Shown here piece after piece: positions 29,999 to 38,093 of a DNA stretch of 64,000 nt (positions within the stretch are counted from its first letter, which is position 1; every line of letters begins with the position of its first letter). The translations under genes and the position numbers were made by a program. This DNA comes from Mycolicibacterium parafortuitum (GTDB taxonomy: Bacteria > Actinomycetota > Actinomycetes > Mycobacteriales > Mycobacteriaceae). The notes beneath the pieces were generated by a model. That model saw only the letters and a list, made by a program, of their open reading frames with translations, was not told where the DNA came from and did no database searches. The stretch is from contig NZ_AP022598.1 in NCBI RefSeq assembly GCF_010725485.1, positions 4,402,001 through 4,466,000 on the forward strand, read 5' to 3'.

Positions 29999-30682
29999 AT
30001 GACCGACAACGCCGCGCTGCCGCCCATCGTCGACGCCGAGACCTGGCGGGCCGCCCTCGCGGAGCTGCGCGTCCGCGAGAAGGCCGCCACCCGCGAACTC
30101 GACGCGATCGCCGCGCAACGCCGCCGCCTGCCGATGGTGCGGATGCCCGACTACACCCTGATCGGCGCCGATGGACCGGTCCGGTTGGTCGACATCTTCG
30201 ACGGCAGGTCCCAGTTGATCGTCTACAACCACATGTGGACCGACGGCGCGGAATGGCAGTGCGGTGGCTGCACCGGCTACACGAGCCAGTTCACCCGGTT
30301 GGAGTTCCTCGACAACTACGACGCCCGGTTCGTGATCGTCACGGCGGGACCGATCGAGGAGGCGCTGGCCTATCGGAAGAAGGTCGGCAACCAGATGGAG
30401 TGGTACTCGTCGTCGCAGAGTTCGTTCGCGGCGGACGTGGACGCAGCTCCGGGGACCGGGTTCGGGGTCAACGTGTTCCTGCGTGACGGCGACGCCGTGT
30501 ACCGCACCTGGCACACCAACGGCCGTGGGACAGAACAACTCAGCCACACCTTCGCATTGGTCGACGTACTGCCGTGGGGCCGTCAGGAGGTGTGGCAGGA
30601 CTCCCCGGACGGCTGGCCGCAGAGTCCCACCTACTCGAAGTGGCTGGATTCTCCGGACGTGGCGCTCTGGTACGGCGCCTGA
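29999..30682 (+). CDS. DUF899 thioredoxin-like protein
   Basis: A 227-residue DUF899 family protein. The N-terminal helix rich in Arg/Glu (RVREKAATRELD, QRRRLPMV) is the family hallmark, followed by a thioredoxin-like fold with a CxxC-type WQCGGCTGY. The C-terminus has WPQSPTYSKW. The family is cytosolic and of unproven redox function. It is divergent from tenA across 99 bases and lies 42 bases upstream of tpx, so it may share a redox role. GGAAGGTG precedes the ATG at 29999. Confidence 0.88.
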   Translation: MTDNAALPPIVDAETWRAALAELRVREKAATRELDAIAAQRRRLPMVRMPDYTLIGADGPVRLVDIFDGRSQLIVYNHMWTDGAEWQCGGCTGYTSQFTRLEFLDNYDARFVIVTAGPIEEALAYRKKVGNQMEWYSSSQSSFAADVDAAPGTGFGVNVFLRDGDAVYRTWHTNGRGTEQLSHTFALVDVLPWGRQEVWQDSPDGWPQSPTYSKWLDSPDVALWYGA

Positions 30683-30724
30683 CCCCGGCGCGACGGGACG
30701 GAACGCGCTTGGCAGACTGTGCCC

Positions 30725-31222
30725 ATGGCACAGATCACTTTGCGTGGAAACCCGATCAACACCGTCGGAGAACTGCCCGCCGTCGGATCCGCTGCACCGA
30801 ACTTCACCCTCACCGGTACCGACCTCGGCGCGGTGAGCGATGAACAGTTCCGCGGCAAGCCTCTGCTGCTCAACATCTTCCCGTCGGTGGACACCCCGGT
30901 GTGCTCGGCGAGCGTCCGCAGGTTCAACGAGGCGGCCGCATCCAGCGGCGTCACCGTGCTGAACGTCTCGAACGATCTGCCGTTCGCGCAGAAGCGGTTC
31001 TGCGGTGCCGAGGGCATCGAGAACGTGACGTCCGCGTCCGGCTTCCGCGACAGCTTCGGTGACGACTACGGCATCAAGATCGTCGACGGCCCGATGGCCG
31101 GTCTGCTGGGCCGCGCCGTCGTCGTGATCGACGCCGAGGGCAAGGTCACCTACACCGAACTGGTCCCCGAGATCGGCCAGGAGCCCGATTACGATGCCGC
31201 GCTCGCCGCGGTGAAGGCGTAA
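30725..31222 (+). CDS. tpx: Thiol peroxidase Tpx
   Basis: A 165-residue atypical 2-Cys peroxiredoxin, the same length and start (MAQITLRGNP) as M. tuberculosis Tpx. The peroxidatic cysteine is C60 in TPVCSAS and the resolving cysteine C93 in RFCGAEG. The extra cysteine the tuberculosis enzyme has near position 80 is an asparagine here (VLNVSND). It reduces hydrogen and alkyl peroxides with thioredoxin. An ATG six bases upstream is less likely. Confidence 0.96.
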   Translation: MAQITLRGNPINTVGELPAVGSAAPNFTLTGTDLGAVSDEQFRGKPLLLNIFPSVDTPVCSASVRRFNEAAASSGVTVLNVSNDLPFAQKRFCGAEGIENVTSASGFRDSFGDDYGIKIVDGPMAGLLGRAVVVIDAEGKVTYTELVPEIGQEPDYDAALAAVKA

Positions 31223-31418
31223 CGCGCGACACACCTTAGAGGGCGACGCGCCGGTATAGGTCACCGTTCGGTTCCGGTACCGCATCTGGTTGATCCGCAG
31301 TCCTGCGACGACGGAAATGCACCCCATCGGGTGGTGTAGAAGTGGTCATAGTGACTGTTGTTAACCAATGAGTCCAGCGTCGAACGCGGCGCTGGCTTGC
31401 GGAAAGCGGGAAAGTGCC

Positions 31419-32039
31419 ATGCGACGCGTCTTCGTCTTCGTGATCGGTTTCGCCCTGTTGTTGGCGACACCGGGCCTGGCGGCGGCTCAGCCCAGCCGTT
31501 CGGCGACCAATCAGAAAGCCGTCGACGCCGTGATCGCCCGCGCGCTGTCCCAGCGCGGAGTCCCGTTCGCCTACGGTGGCGGCGGGGCGTCCGGACCGAG
31601 CAAGGGCACCGTCGCGTTGCCCGAGCCCGCATCCTCGCCTGACAGCGGCGAGATCGACACGCAGGCACTGGACCTGACGCCCGGCCTGAACCTGCCCAGC
31701 GTGGCGCCCAACCCGATGGTGCCGAGCCTTCCGTCGGCGGTTCCCCCGCCGCGGGTCGAGGTCGTCGGATTCGACGCGTCGGGGCTGATGGTCTACGCGT
31801 TCTCGGGTGTCGGCGTGAAGCTGCCCCGTTCCTCGGGGGAGATGTACAAGGTCGGCCAGAAGGTGCTGCCCGCGATGGCGCTGCCCGGTGACCTGATCTT
31901 CTACGGCCCTGAGGGAACCCAGAGCGTCGCGTTGTTCATCGGCAACGGGCAGATGGTCGAGACCACCGACTCCGGTGTCGCCGTGTCCCCGGTGCGTACC
32001 AAGGACATGACGCCGTATTTGGTCCGCATCATCGCCTGA
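31419..32039 (+). CDS. ripD: RipD-like non-catalytic NlpC/P60 protein
   Basis: A 206-residue secreted protein with a signal peptide at about 1-24. The NlpC/P60 domain carries FDASGLM where active enzymes have a cysteine, and TQSVALFIGNG where the catalytic histidine should be. This is the hallmark of RipD (Rv1566c), a peptidoglycan-binding pseudo-enzyme. As I recall M. tuberculosis RipD ends in a disordered tail with PVQQAP-type repeats; this protein stops right after the domain, but has a proline/alanine linker at about 55-115 instead. The ATG at 31419 is preceded by GGAAAGCGGG. Confidence 0.85.
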   Translation: MRRVFVFVIGFALLLATPGLAAAQPSRSATNQKAVDAVIARALSQRGVPFAYGGGGASGPSKGTVALPEPASSPDSGEIDTQALDLTPGLNLPSVAPNPMVPSLPSAVPPPRVEVVGFDASGLMVYAFSGVGVKLPRSSGEMYKVGQKVLPAMALPGDLIFYGPEGTQSVALFIGNGQMVETTDSGVAVSPVRTKDMTPYLVRIIA

Positions 32040-32506
32040 CCTTCAGGACGCTTCTTCTGCCGTTCCGGCATCTGCTCCACCGCCGTGCGATCGATGCGGG
32101 GTCGGGCCCAGATGCCCGGGCGCTGCGACGCCGTGACGCCGGCAGCGATGGCGAATCGGCGGACGGCGCCCCGCGCGCCATCCGCACCTGACATCTGTGA
32201 TCAGTCAAGTACCCAGCACATTCTGTAGCTCTGTGAAGCAAACCGATATGTTGTGGCACTACAAAGCATGGCGAGCGAACTCAGGAGATTGCTGAACTGA
32301 CGGCGGGACAGGCCGAAAACCAGAAGGTGTAACAGCGCTCATGGCGTCTGCGATGTATGCGACTGGTCACTGTTCTGAACAGAACATTGATTAAGTGAGG
32401 CGAATTTCCGCTAACTTTTGCGGGATTCACGGCCGTAACTTAATCTCGACCTGCCTGTTAGCTGGACATCCGGGATTTCTGGACTGCCCCACCCGAAGGA
32501 CCCTCC
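32040..32506. other. 467-bp intergenic region of lower GC
   Basis: No ORF here has mycobacterial codon character. The second half, from about 32200, is visibly richer in A/T than the surroundings. It holds a palindrome at 32371-32386 and an inverted repeat ATTAAGT/ACTTAAT about 45 bases apart near 32388-32447. It probably holds the promoter and regulatory region of the PE-PPE esterase gene, possibly with a small RNA or a decayed element. Confidence 0.5.
32371..32386. promoter_or_regulatory. Palindrome, candidate operator
   Basis: TGTTCTG and CAGAACA form 7-bp arms around two central bases. It lies 121 bases upstream of the PE-PPE esterase start. It does not fit the mycobacterial LexA box or the KstR consensus; a TetR- or GntR-type repressor is possible. 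Confidence 0.4.
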
Positions 32507-33757
32507 ATGCGCAAGATCCTCGCTGCCCTCGGTGTCGCAGCAGTTGCTGCGATGTCCGTCACGGCGCCGCCTGCCTACACCCTGGCAGCAAATGTCCTGA
32601 CGATGACTGGCTACACCGCCGGGGGTCTCATCGATCTGGACATGCGCAAAATCCTCAAAGGCGACTTCTGCTCGCCGGAGTCCGGGCACACCTGCAAGTC
32701 GGTCGATTACCTGGCGGGAATGCCCGGCGAACTTGCAGAACCGGCCGGCCTGTTGGCGCTGCGCTGGGTGATCGCGACGACGCCGTCGCCGAAGACGGTG
32801 GTGGCGTTCTCCCAGGGCGCCACGATTTCGACCCACTGGCTCCAGCAGGACGCCAAGAGCATCTTTGCGCCGAAACCGCAGGACCTGAATTTCGTCCTGC
32901 TGGCCAACCCGTTGCGCAAGTGGGGTGGGATCCGTTCGGACATCGGATTCCGGCCCACCCCCGACAACACGCAGTACCAGATCCTCGATATCGCCGTGGA
33001 ATACGACGGCGTCGCTGATTTCCCCGACAATCCCTTCAATCTGCTGGCCGTGGCGAATGCACTTGCCGGAGCGCAGTACATCCACATCTACGGTTACAAC
33101 GACGTCGACATCGCCGCAGCGGAAAAGCTGATCTGGAAAGAGGGCAACACCACCTACGTTCTTGTCAGGAGTGGGAATCTCCCGCTGCTGGAACCGCTGC
33201 GCAGGATGGGGCTGACCGAACTCGCCGACGAACTCGACAGCCGACTCAGGCCGATCATCGATTCCGCGTACGACCGCAGCTATCCGAACATGGTGGATCC
33301 CTCGCAGCACGGCGCTGTGCTGGCGCCGTTCAATCCCGTGTGGTCACAGGTCGGTGGCCCCGCCGCGACGAATGCCGCTGCCCGGACCACCCCGGTCGCG
33401 CTGCGCGCAGACGTCTCCGAGTCGGCGCTCGAAGACCTACCTGCACCAGACGACTCACCGGTCCCTGACGACTCCGCAGATCCGGTGGACGTCGAAACCG
33501 ACTCCGGTTCAGGCGAATCAGACGAGGCCGTCGACATCGGGCCGGACGACGCGGTGGACGACACGGTGGACGACGCGCCCACCGACACCGGCACCGACAC
33601 GTCAGACGACACCCCCCTCGCCGAGGACTCGCCCGTCACCGAAGACAGCGACGGCACTGACGCGGACGGCTCCGACGACCGCGACGCGGCAGACACCGAC
33701 ACCGGGTCGTCGTCCGGCTCCGGAGCGTCGTCGGACAACGACGACTCCGGCGACTGA
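32507..33757 (+). CDS. Secreted PE-PPE-domain esterase with acidic tail
   Basis: A 416-residue exported protein. The signal peptide covers about 1-28. The PE-PPE (PF08237-like) serine hydrolase domain spans about 29-270 with nucleophile S102 in AFSQGA. This domain is an alpha/beta esterase active on short acyl chains in M. tuberculosis proteins; here it is not joined to a PE or PPE segment. The last 115 or so residues are a low-complexity Asp/Glu/Ser/Thr stretch with almost no basic residues. The tail may be a disordered surface or calcium-binding region. GAAGGACCCTCC precedes the ATG. Confidence 0.85.
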   Translation: MRKILAALGVAAVAAMSVTAPPAYTLAANVLTMTGYTAGGLIDLDMRKILKGDFCSPESGHTCKSVDYLAGMPGELAEPAGLLALRWVIATTPSPKTVVAFSQGATISTHWLQQDAKSIFAPKPQDLNFVLLANPLRKWGGIRSDIGFRPTPDNTQYQILDIAVEYDGVADFPDNPFNLLAVANALAGAQYIHIYGYNDVDIAAAEKLIWKEGNTTYVLVRSGNLPLLEPLRRMGLTELADELDSRLRPIIDSAYDRSYPNMVDPSQHGAVLAPFNPVWSQVGGPAATNAAARTTPVALRADVSESALEDLPAPDDSPVPDDSADPVDVETDSGSGESDEAVDIGPDDAVDDTVDDAPTDTGTDTSDDTPLAEDSPVTEDSDGTDADGSDDRDAADTDTGSSSGSGASSDNDDSGD

Positions 33758-33807
33758 ACGCCGAATAGGCTGCCGATCACGGTCACTCGGCGCTTCAGCG
33801 GGGACTG

Positions 33808-34521
33808 TCACACAGCCGGCATCGCCCCGGCGACGGTGTACATCAACACCAGACCCGGCAGCAGATTGGTCACCTGGTGGGCGAGGATTCCGGCGCAGAG
33901 GTTGTCGCTGTAGAGGCGCGCGAGCCCGATCGGGATCGCCACCACGAGTAGCAACGGGATCCGGCTCCATTCGAGGTGGGCGACTGCGAACACGACCGTG
34001 GTGACCCCGAATGCGGCCCAGCGGCCCCAGCGTTGGTCCACCGCGCCCCAGAGCAGGCCGCGGTAGACGATCTCCTCGCACACCGGCGCGACAAGCGCGA
34101 TGAGCACGAACACCGCGATCGCCCACCCCCAGCCGCCGCGCAGCCCGCCGAACACCTCGCCGGCCGCCGATGTCGCGTCGTCGCCGACGACGCGGATCCA
34201 CAGCAGCGACGCGGGCACGGTGACGAACAGGCCGCCGACGCCGAACAGCACGCCGATTCCAGCCGCCCGCGAAGACCACTGCAGCCGTAGGTCGATCCGC
34301 GGGCCGTTGCCCCGCAGTCGTGTGATCACGACGGCCAGCGCCGCGGCCAGCAGAGTGGGCACACCGACGGCGATCAGTACGACCGAGATGTGGTTGGGCT
34401 GTGGTCCGGCGGCCGCGAGCGCCACGAGCATGGCGGTCAGCAGATAGACCGCTTCGACAACGACGAACGCGCCGATACCCCAGCGGTGCCGTCGCGCGGG
34501 CAGGTGTAGGTCGGTTGGCAC
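33808..34521 (-). CDS. CPBP-family intramembrane metalloprotease
   Basis: A 237-residue membrane protein with about six to seven helices. It carries the CPBP/Abi signature CEEIVYRG (EExxxR) and a second motif FAVAHLE; a further histidine lies in ILAHQVTN. These are the glutamates and histidines of intramembrane CAAX-type proteases. Bacterial members act in protein maturation or bacteriocin self-immunity; the target here is unknown. The start is GTG. Confidence 0.88.
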   Translation of the reverse strand: MPTDLHLPARRHRWGIGAFVVVEAVYLLTAMLVALAAAGPQPNHISVVLIAVGVPTLLAAALAVVITRLRGNGPRIDLRLQWSSRAAGIGVLFGVGGLFVTVPASLLWIRVVGDDATSAAGEVFGGLRGGWGWAIAVFVLIALVAPVCEEIVYRGLLWGAVDQRWGRWAAFGVTTVVFAVAHLEWSRIPLLLVVAIPIGLARLYSDNLCAGILAHQVTNLLPGLVLMYTVAGAMPAV

Positions 34522-34540
34522 CGCCGAACGCTAACGCACG

Positions 34541-35185
34541 CTAGGTGATCGGGGTGAACGGGCTGATCACGTCGCGGACGAACTGTGCGATGTTGGTGTT
34601 CGGATTGTTGTCCGGAAAGCTCACGGTGGCCAGCACATTGGCGCCGGCGTTCGCGAAGACGGTGTCCGCACGGTCCTGATGCGACGACGACGTCACCAGG
34701 ATGATCCCCGACGTTCCCGCCTTCTCGGCCAGCGGCACCGAGAAGGCGGCGTTCTGCACGGTGCTGTTGGCCCTGTCCTCGACGATGATGCGCTCGGCCG
34801 GGATGCCGTAGAGCCGCAGCATCTTGCCCATCTGTCCGGCTTCGGTGTTGCCGTTGCGCGGGTTGCCTCCGGTCACGATGATCGGCGCCTGCGGGAACAT
34901 CTGGGCCACCGCCAGACCGGCGAGCACCCGGGTGTGCAGGATCAGCCTCATGGTGCCGTTCGGTTTGAGCCCGTAGCCGAGGATCACGATCGCCGGCTTC
35001 GAGAAGTCCTTGGCGACGATCGGTGGTGCGGCCTGCGCGGTGCCGATCGTCGGACCGGCGGCCACCGGGACCACCGCCAGGATCAGCGCCACGATCAGCG
35101 CCGCGCAGCGGGCCGCCGAGAGACCGGCGGTCGGGGCAGATCGTTGAGTCATCACTCGGTTCATCGCCGCGCGGGCGCCGGTCAT
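34541..35185 (-). CDS. Exported DUF218 (YdcF/SanA-like) protein
   Basis: A 214-residue protein with an N-terminal signal or anchor (about 15-50, hydrophobic core ALIVALILAVVPVA). The DUF218 domain follows, with VILGYGL, the TGGNPRNGNTEAG motif and EDRANSTVQNA. DUF218 proteins are linked to envelope and vancomycin-related phenotypes (SanA) but their reaction is unknown. Several ATGs are in frame (35185, 35164, 35152). It is divergent from the next secreted protein gene. Confidence 0.8.
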   Translation of the reverse strand: MTGARAAMNRVMTQRSAPTAGLSAARCAALIVALILAVVPVAAGPTIGTAQAAPPIVAKDFSKPAIVILGYGLKPNGTMRLILHTRVLAGLAVAQMFPQAPIIVTGGNPRNGNTEAGQMGKMLRLYGIPAERIIVEDRANSTVQNAAFSVPLAEKAGTSGIILVTSSSHQDRADTVFANAGANVLATVSFPDNNPNTNIAQFVRDVISPFTPIT

Positions 35186-35267
35186 TACGGACCGGTCTCG
35201 AAACGTCAACGATGCGTGATCGTCGCGGGTCGCGATCCTCGGTTGTCACCTCGGCGTGGTCAGGTGG

Positions 35268-35837
35268 ATGGCGATGTATCCGATCAGATCGATATCACGC
35301 GCGGGAGTGCTGGCCGGGGCCGGCGCGCTCGCCGCCATGCCCCTGGTTCTGCTATCCGCGCCGCAGGCTTCGTCCGCACCGGCCTATGACAGCCGTGGCT
35401 ATGTCGATTCGACGGCGCGCTGCACGGGTGACAGCACCGTGGTCGTGTTCGGCAGCACGGCCGGCTCGCGGGTCGCGATCTGCCAAGACGGCGACGGCGG
35501 CTACCAGTATCGCGGGGTGCGGGTGCGCGACGGCGCCCGCCTGATCGTGCCCGCGTCGAAGTCCTCCGACGGTGCGTTCACCGCGACCAAGGACGGCGTC
35601 GAATACCTGGTCACGTCGAAGGCACTCGTGATCAGCCTGGGGGAGAAGGTGATCCGCGACGAGGCGATGCTGGACTTCCACCGCGCCGGATCCGCCGGCA
35701 CCGGCTCCGGTAGCGCCGAGACGACCTCGACCCAGACACCGTCGACGCAGTCGTCCGCACCGGCGACCAGCGCGGCGCCGTCCACCCCGCTGCCGCCGCC
35801 GCTGCCCGCCGAGGTCGGCGGCGACGAGGGTAGCTGA
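35268..35837 (+). CDS. Secreted hypothetical protein with Ser/Thr/Pro tail
   Basis: A 189-residue exported protein. A signal peptide spans about 1-37 (MAMYPIRSISRAG, then a hydrophobic core ending ASSAPA). A globular part with a cysteine pair (ARCTGD and AICQDGDGGYQYRG) runs to about 135, then a Ser/Thr/Pro-rich tail to the end (TSTQTPSTQSS, PLPPPLP). The tail looks like a glycosylated or disordered linker. No family recognised. ATG at 35274 is an alternative start. Confidence 0.7.
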   Translation: MAMYPIRSISRAGVLAGAGALAAMPLVLLSAPQASSAPAYDSRGYVDSTARCTGDSTVVVFGSTAGSRVAICQDGDGGYQYRGVRVRDGARLIVPASKSSDGAFTATKDGVEYLVTSKALVISLGEKVIRDEAMLDFHRAGSAGTGSGSAETTSTQTPSTQSSAPATSAAPSTPLPPPLPAEVGGDEGS

Positions 35838-35840
35838 CGG

Positions 35841-36275
35841 TCAGGCCGCCGGGACCGTCACGTCGGAACCCACCTCGATCAAGCCCGAGGTGAGCACCCG
35901 GCACACCGAGCCGCCGCGTTGGCTCATCGCCCTCGCCGCCCCGCTGCCGATCCAGTCGTCGAGCAGCCGGCACGGCGCCGCGATGCGGACGACTTCGAGC
36001 TCGACCGCGCCGATCTGGAGGCGGCTGCCGGGCCGGGTCGGGATCGAGCCGGTGTCCACGGTCAGGTTGCGGCGGGTGGCACCGGCGTCGATGGGACGGC
36101 CGAGGTCGGCCGCGGCGAGGTCGAGCATCTCGCGGGACTGGATGGTCACGTGCCGGTGACGCGTGCCGTGATAGCGATCCCCGACCAGTCCCTTGCCGGC
36201 GTCGGCCTCGACGGACGTGACCGAGCGCGTCGGTATCTTGCGCCCCGGCGCGATGTGGATGGCGACGATCTTCAC
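35841..36275 (-). CDS. MOSC-domain protein
   Basis: A 144-residue stand-alone MOSC domain. Typical elements are VGDRYHGTRHRHVTIQ, RRNLTVD, GAVELEVVRIAAPCR and the conserved cysteine in APCRLLDDW. MOSC proteins handle molybdenum-cofactor sulphur or act in N-hydroxylated base reduction with a reductase partner. No partner gene is adjacent. The GTG at 36275 is chosen: TACACT 8 bases upstream suggests a leaderless mRNA, and the longer frame lacks family sequence. Confidence 0.85.
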   Translation of the reverse strand: MKIVAIHIAPGRKIPTRSVTSVEADAGKGLVGDRYHGTRHRHVTIQSREMLDLAAADLGRPIDAGATRRNLTVDTGSIPTRPGSRLQIGAVELEVVRIAAPCRLLDDWIGSGAARAMSQRGGSVCRVLTSGLIEVGSDVTVPAA

Positions 36276-36283
36276 GACGTCCG

Positions 36284-36289
36284 AGTGTA
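36284..36289 (-). promoter_or_regulatory. -10 box of the MOSC gene
   Basis: On the minus strand TACACT ends 8 bases before the GTG at 36275 and fits TANNNT. No ribosome binding site lies between, suggesting leaderless translation. Confidence 0.4.
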
Positions 36290-36315
36290 TTGACCCTGGC
36301 GACCGAACGGTTCCG

Positions 36316-37074
36316 CTACAGATACGGGTCGGCCCACGCGCTGATGATCCGTGCCGCCCGTGCCGCCTGGTTCTTGCCGGTGAGCAGATGGTCGGCACCC
36401 TCCAACGACACGAAGCTACGTGGGTGTCTGGCCGTCCGGAAGATCTCGCTGGCGTTCTCGATCCCGACGGTGTTGTCGATCGGTGAGTGCATGACGAGCA
36501 GCGCCCGCCGCAACGTCGTGATGCAGTCGCGCAGATCGGCGGAGCGGACGTCGTCGATGAAATGCTTGCGCAGCGTCAGCGCCTTGCCTCCGACGCGGAA
36601 CGGTGCCTCACCGTCGGTTTCGATCCGGCTCAGCAACGCGTCATAACTCCGCTCGACGTGGGCGGGCTCGAACGGCGCGCCGATGCTGGCCACCGCGGCC
36701 ACCGAAGGGCAGCCGTGGGCCGCCGAGATCACGGCCGCGCCGCCGAAGGAATGACCGACCAGAAGCCGGATGTCATGGCCGCGTCCGTCCATGAACTCGA
36801 CGGCCCGGATCGTGTCCTGAACCTTGTGCGAGAACGATCCGTCGCCCCAGTCGCCTTCGGAGTCGCCGAGGCCCAGGTTGTCGAACCTGAGCATGCCGAT
36901 CCCTTCGCTGGCCAACTGCTTGCAGATCCTGCTCGCCGCGGGGCTGTCCTTGCCGAGGGTGAAGCCGTGCGCGAAGACACCCCAGCCGCGGATCTCTCCG
37001 TCGGGGTGGTCGATCAGGCCGGCCAGGGTCGGGCCGCTGCTGCTGGGGAAGGTGACGCGTTCAGCCACCGCCAC
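36316..37074 (-). CDS. Alpha/beta hydrolase (dienelactone-hydrolase-like)
   Basis: A 252-residue alpha/beta hydrolase. Visible are AHGFTLGKDS (oxyanion), GHSFGGAAV (nucleophile serine near 108), the acid aspartate in VMHSPIDNTVG and the histidine in EGADHLL. This class is often fused to or paired with OsmC proteins; here it stands alone. The substrate is unknown. Start is GTG. It lies 40 bases upstream of the MOSC start and in the same direction. Confidence 0.85.
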   Translation of the reverse strand: MAVAERVTFPSSSGPTLAGLIDHPDGEIRGWGVFAHGFTLGKDSPAASRICKQLASEGIGMLRFDNLGLGDSEGDWGDGSFSHKVQDTIRAVEFMDGRGHDIRLLVGHSFGGAAVISAAHGCPSVAAVASIGAPFEPAHVERSYDALLSRIETDGEAPFRVGGKALTLRKHFIDDVRSADLRDCITTLRRALLVMHSPIDNTVGIENASEIFRTARHPRSFVSLEGADHLLTGKNQAARAARIISAWADPYL

Positions 37075-37211
37075 ATCCTGTCATCGTCACGCATCGTTGG
37101 TGCCGGTGGGAACCCGCCGACCGGTTTCTCGCACGATCCTCAGATTCGCGGGCACAAAGGCGGACCGGGATACGTTGCGCATCGAGAATGCTCTGCGGAA
37201 GGGACCAACGC

Positions 37212-38093
37212 GTGAAGATCCGGTTCGGAGTCGGCCTGGGTGCCGACGTGTCTCCCGGGCACCTGCCCGCCATCGTCGACCGGCTCGAAAGCGACGGGGT
37301 CGACTCGCTGTGGCTCTCCGAACTGGTCTATTCGCCGGCGGTGGAGCCGTTCATCGGCATGACATACGCGCTGGCGCGCACCACCCGGCTCAAGGTCGGA
37401 ACCTCGGTGGCGGTGCTGCCGGGCCGTCACCCGGTGCTGGTCGCCAAACAGCTCGCATCGCTGGCGGCGTTGGCGCCGAAGAGGGTGCTGCCGGTGTTCG
37501 GGCTGCGCTCCGCGATGACGGCCGAACGCGATGCGTTCCCGGTTCCCGCCGGGCGCCGGGCCGCGGTGTTCGACGAGTCGCTGCGACTGCTGCGAACCGC
37601 ACTGGACGATTCCGACGTGTCGTTCGCCGGGGAGTTCTTCACCGTGCGCGACGTTCGGGTGCTGCCGAAACCACAGGCCCGCGTGGACATCTGGCTCGGA
37701 GGGGCCAGCGATGCGGGCTTCCGTCGGATCGGCGCGTACGGCGACGGTTGGCTCGGCAGCTTCGTCACCCCCGATGAGGCGCGCGCGGCGGTGCACTCGA
37801 TCCGCACGGCCGCCGAGGCCGTGGGCCGGACCGTGCCCGACGACCACTACGGGATCAACCTCGCGGTCGGCGACGGATCGCTGCCCGCTCCCGTCGCAGA
37901 CGCGATCCGCAAGCGCCGGCCCGATCTGGACCCCGACGAGCTGGTGGCCCGCGACTGGGATCAACTGCACCGGCAGCTGGATCGCTATCTCGACGCCGGT
38001 TTGACGAAGTTCGTGATCCGGCCCGCGGGGAATCGGAACATCGACGGTTTCCTCGACCGCTTCGTCACCGAGCTTCTACCCCGGGAGAACTGA
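37212..38093 (+). CDS. LLM-class (F420-dependent type) oxidoreductase
   Basis: A 293-residue TIM-barrel of the luciferase-like monooxygenase family in its mycobacterial F420-using group. The N-terminal IRFGVGLGAD strand, DGVDSLWLSEL, GTSVAVLPGRHP, RVLPVFGLR and DIWLGGASDAGFRRIGAYGDGWLG follow the family order. Cofactor F420 rather than FMN is likely from this subfamily, not proven. The substrate is unknown. GGAAGGGACC precedes the GTG. The 3' end overlaps the convergent ligase gene by 29 bases. Confidence 0.85.
   Translation: MKIRFGVGLGADVSPGHLPAIVDRLESDGVDSLWLSELVYSPAVEPFIGMTYALARTTRLKVGTSVAVLPGRHPVLVAKQLASLAALAPKRVLPVFGLRSAMTAERDAFPVPAGRRAAVFDESLRLLRTALDDSDVSFAGEFFTVRDVRVLPKPQARVDIWLGGASDAGFRRIGAYGDGWLGSFVTPDEARAAVHSIRTAAEAVGRTVPDDHYGINLAVGDGSLPAPVADAIRKRRPDLDPDELVARDWDQLHRQLDRYLDAGLTKFVIRPAGNRNIDGFLDRFVTELLPREN

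Noticed and set aside
31901..32259. Minus-strand frames overlapping the RipD-like gene end
   Set aside because: They are antisense to the end of the RipD-like gene and lack family sequence or start signals.
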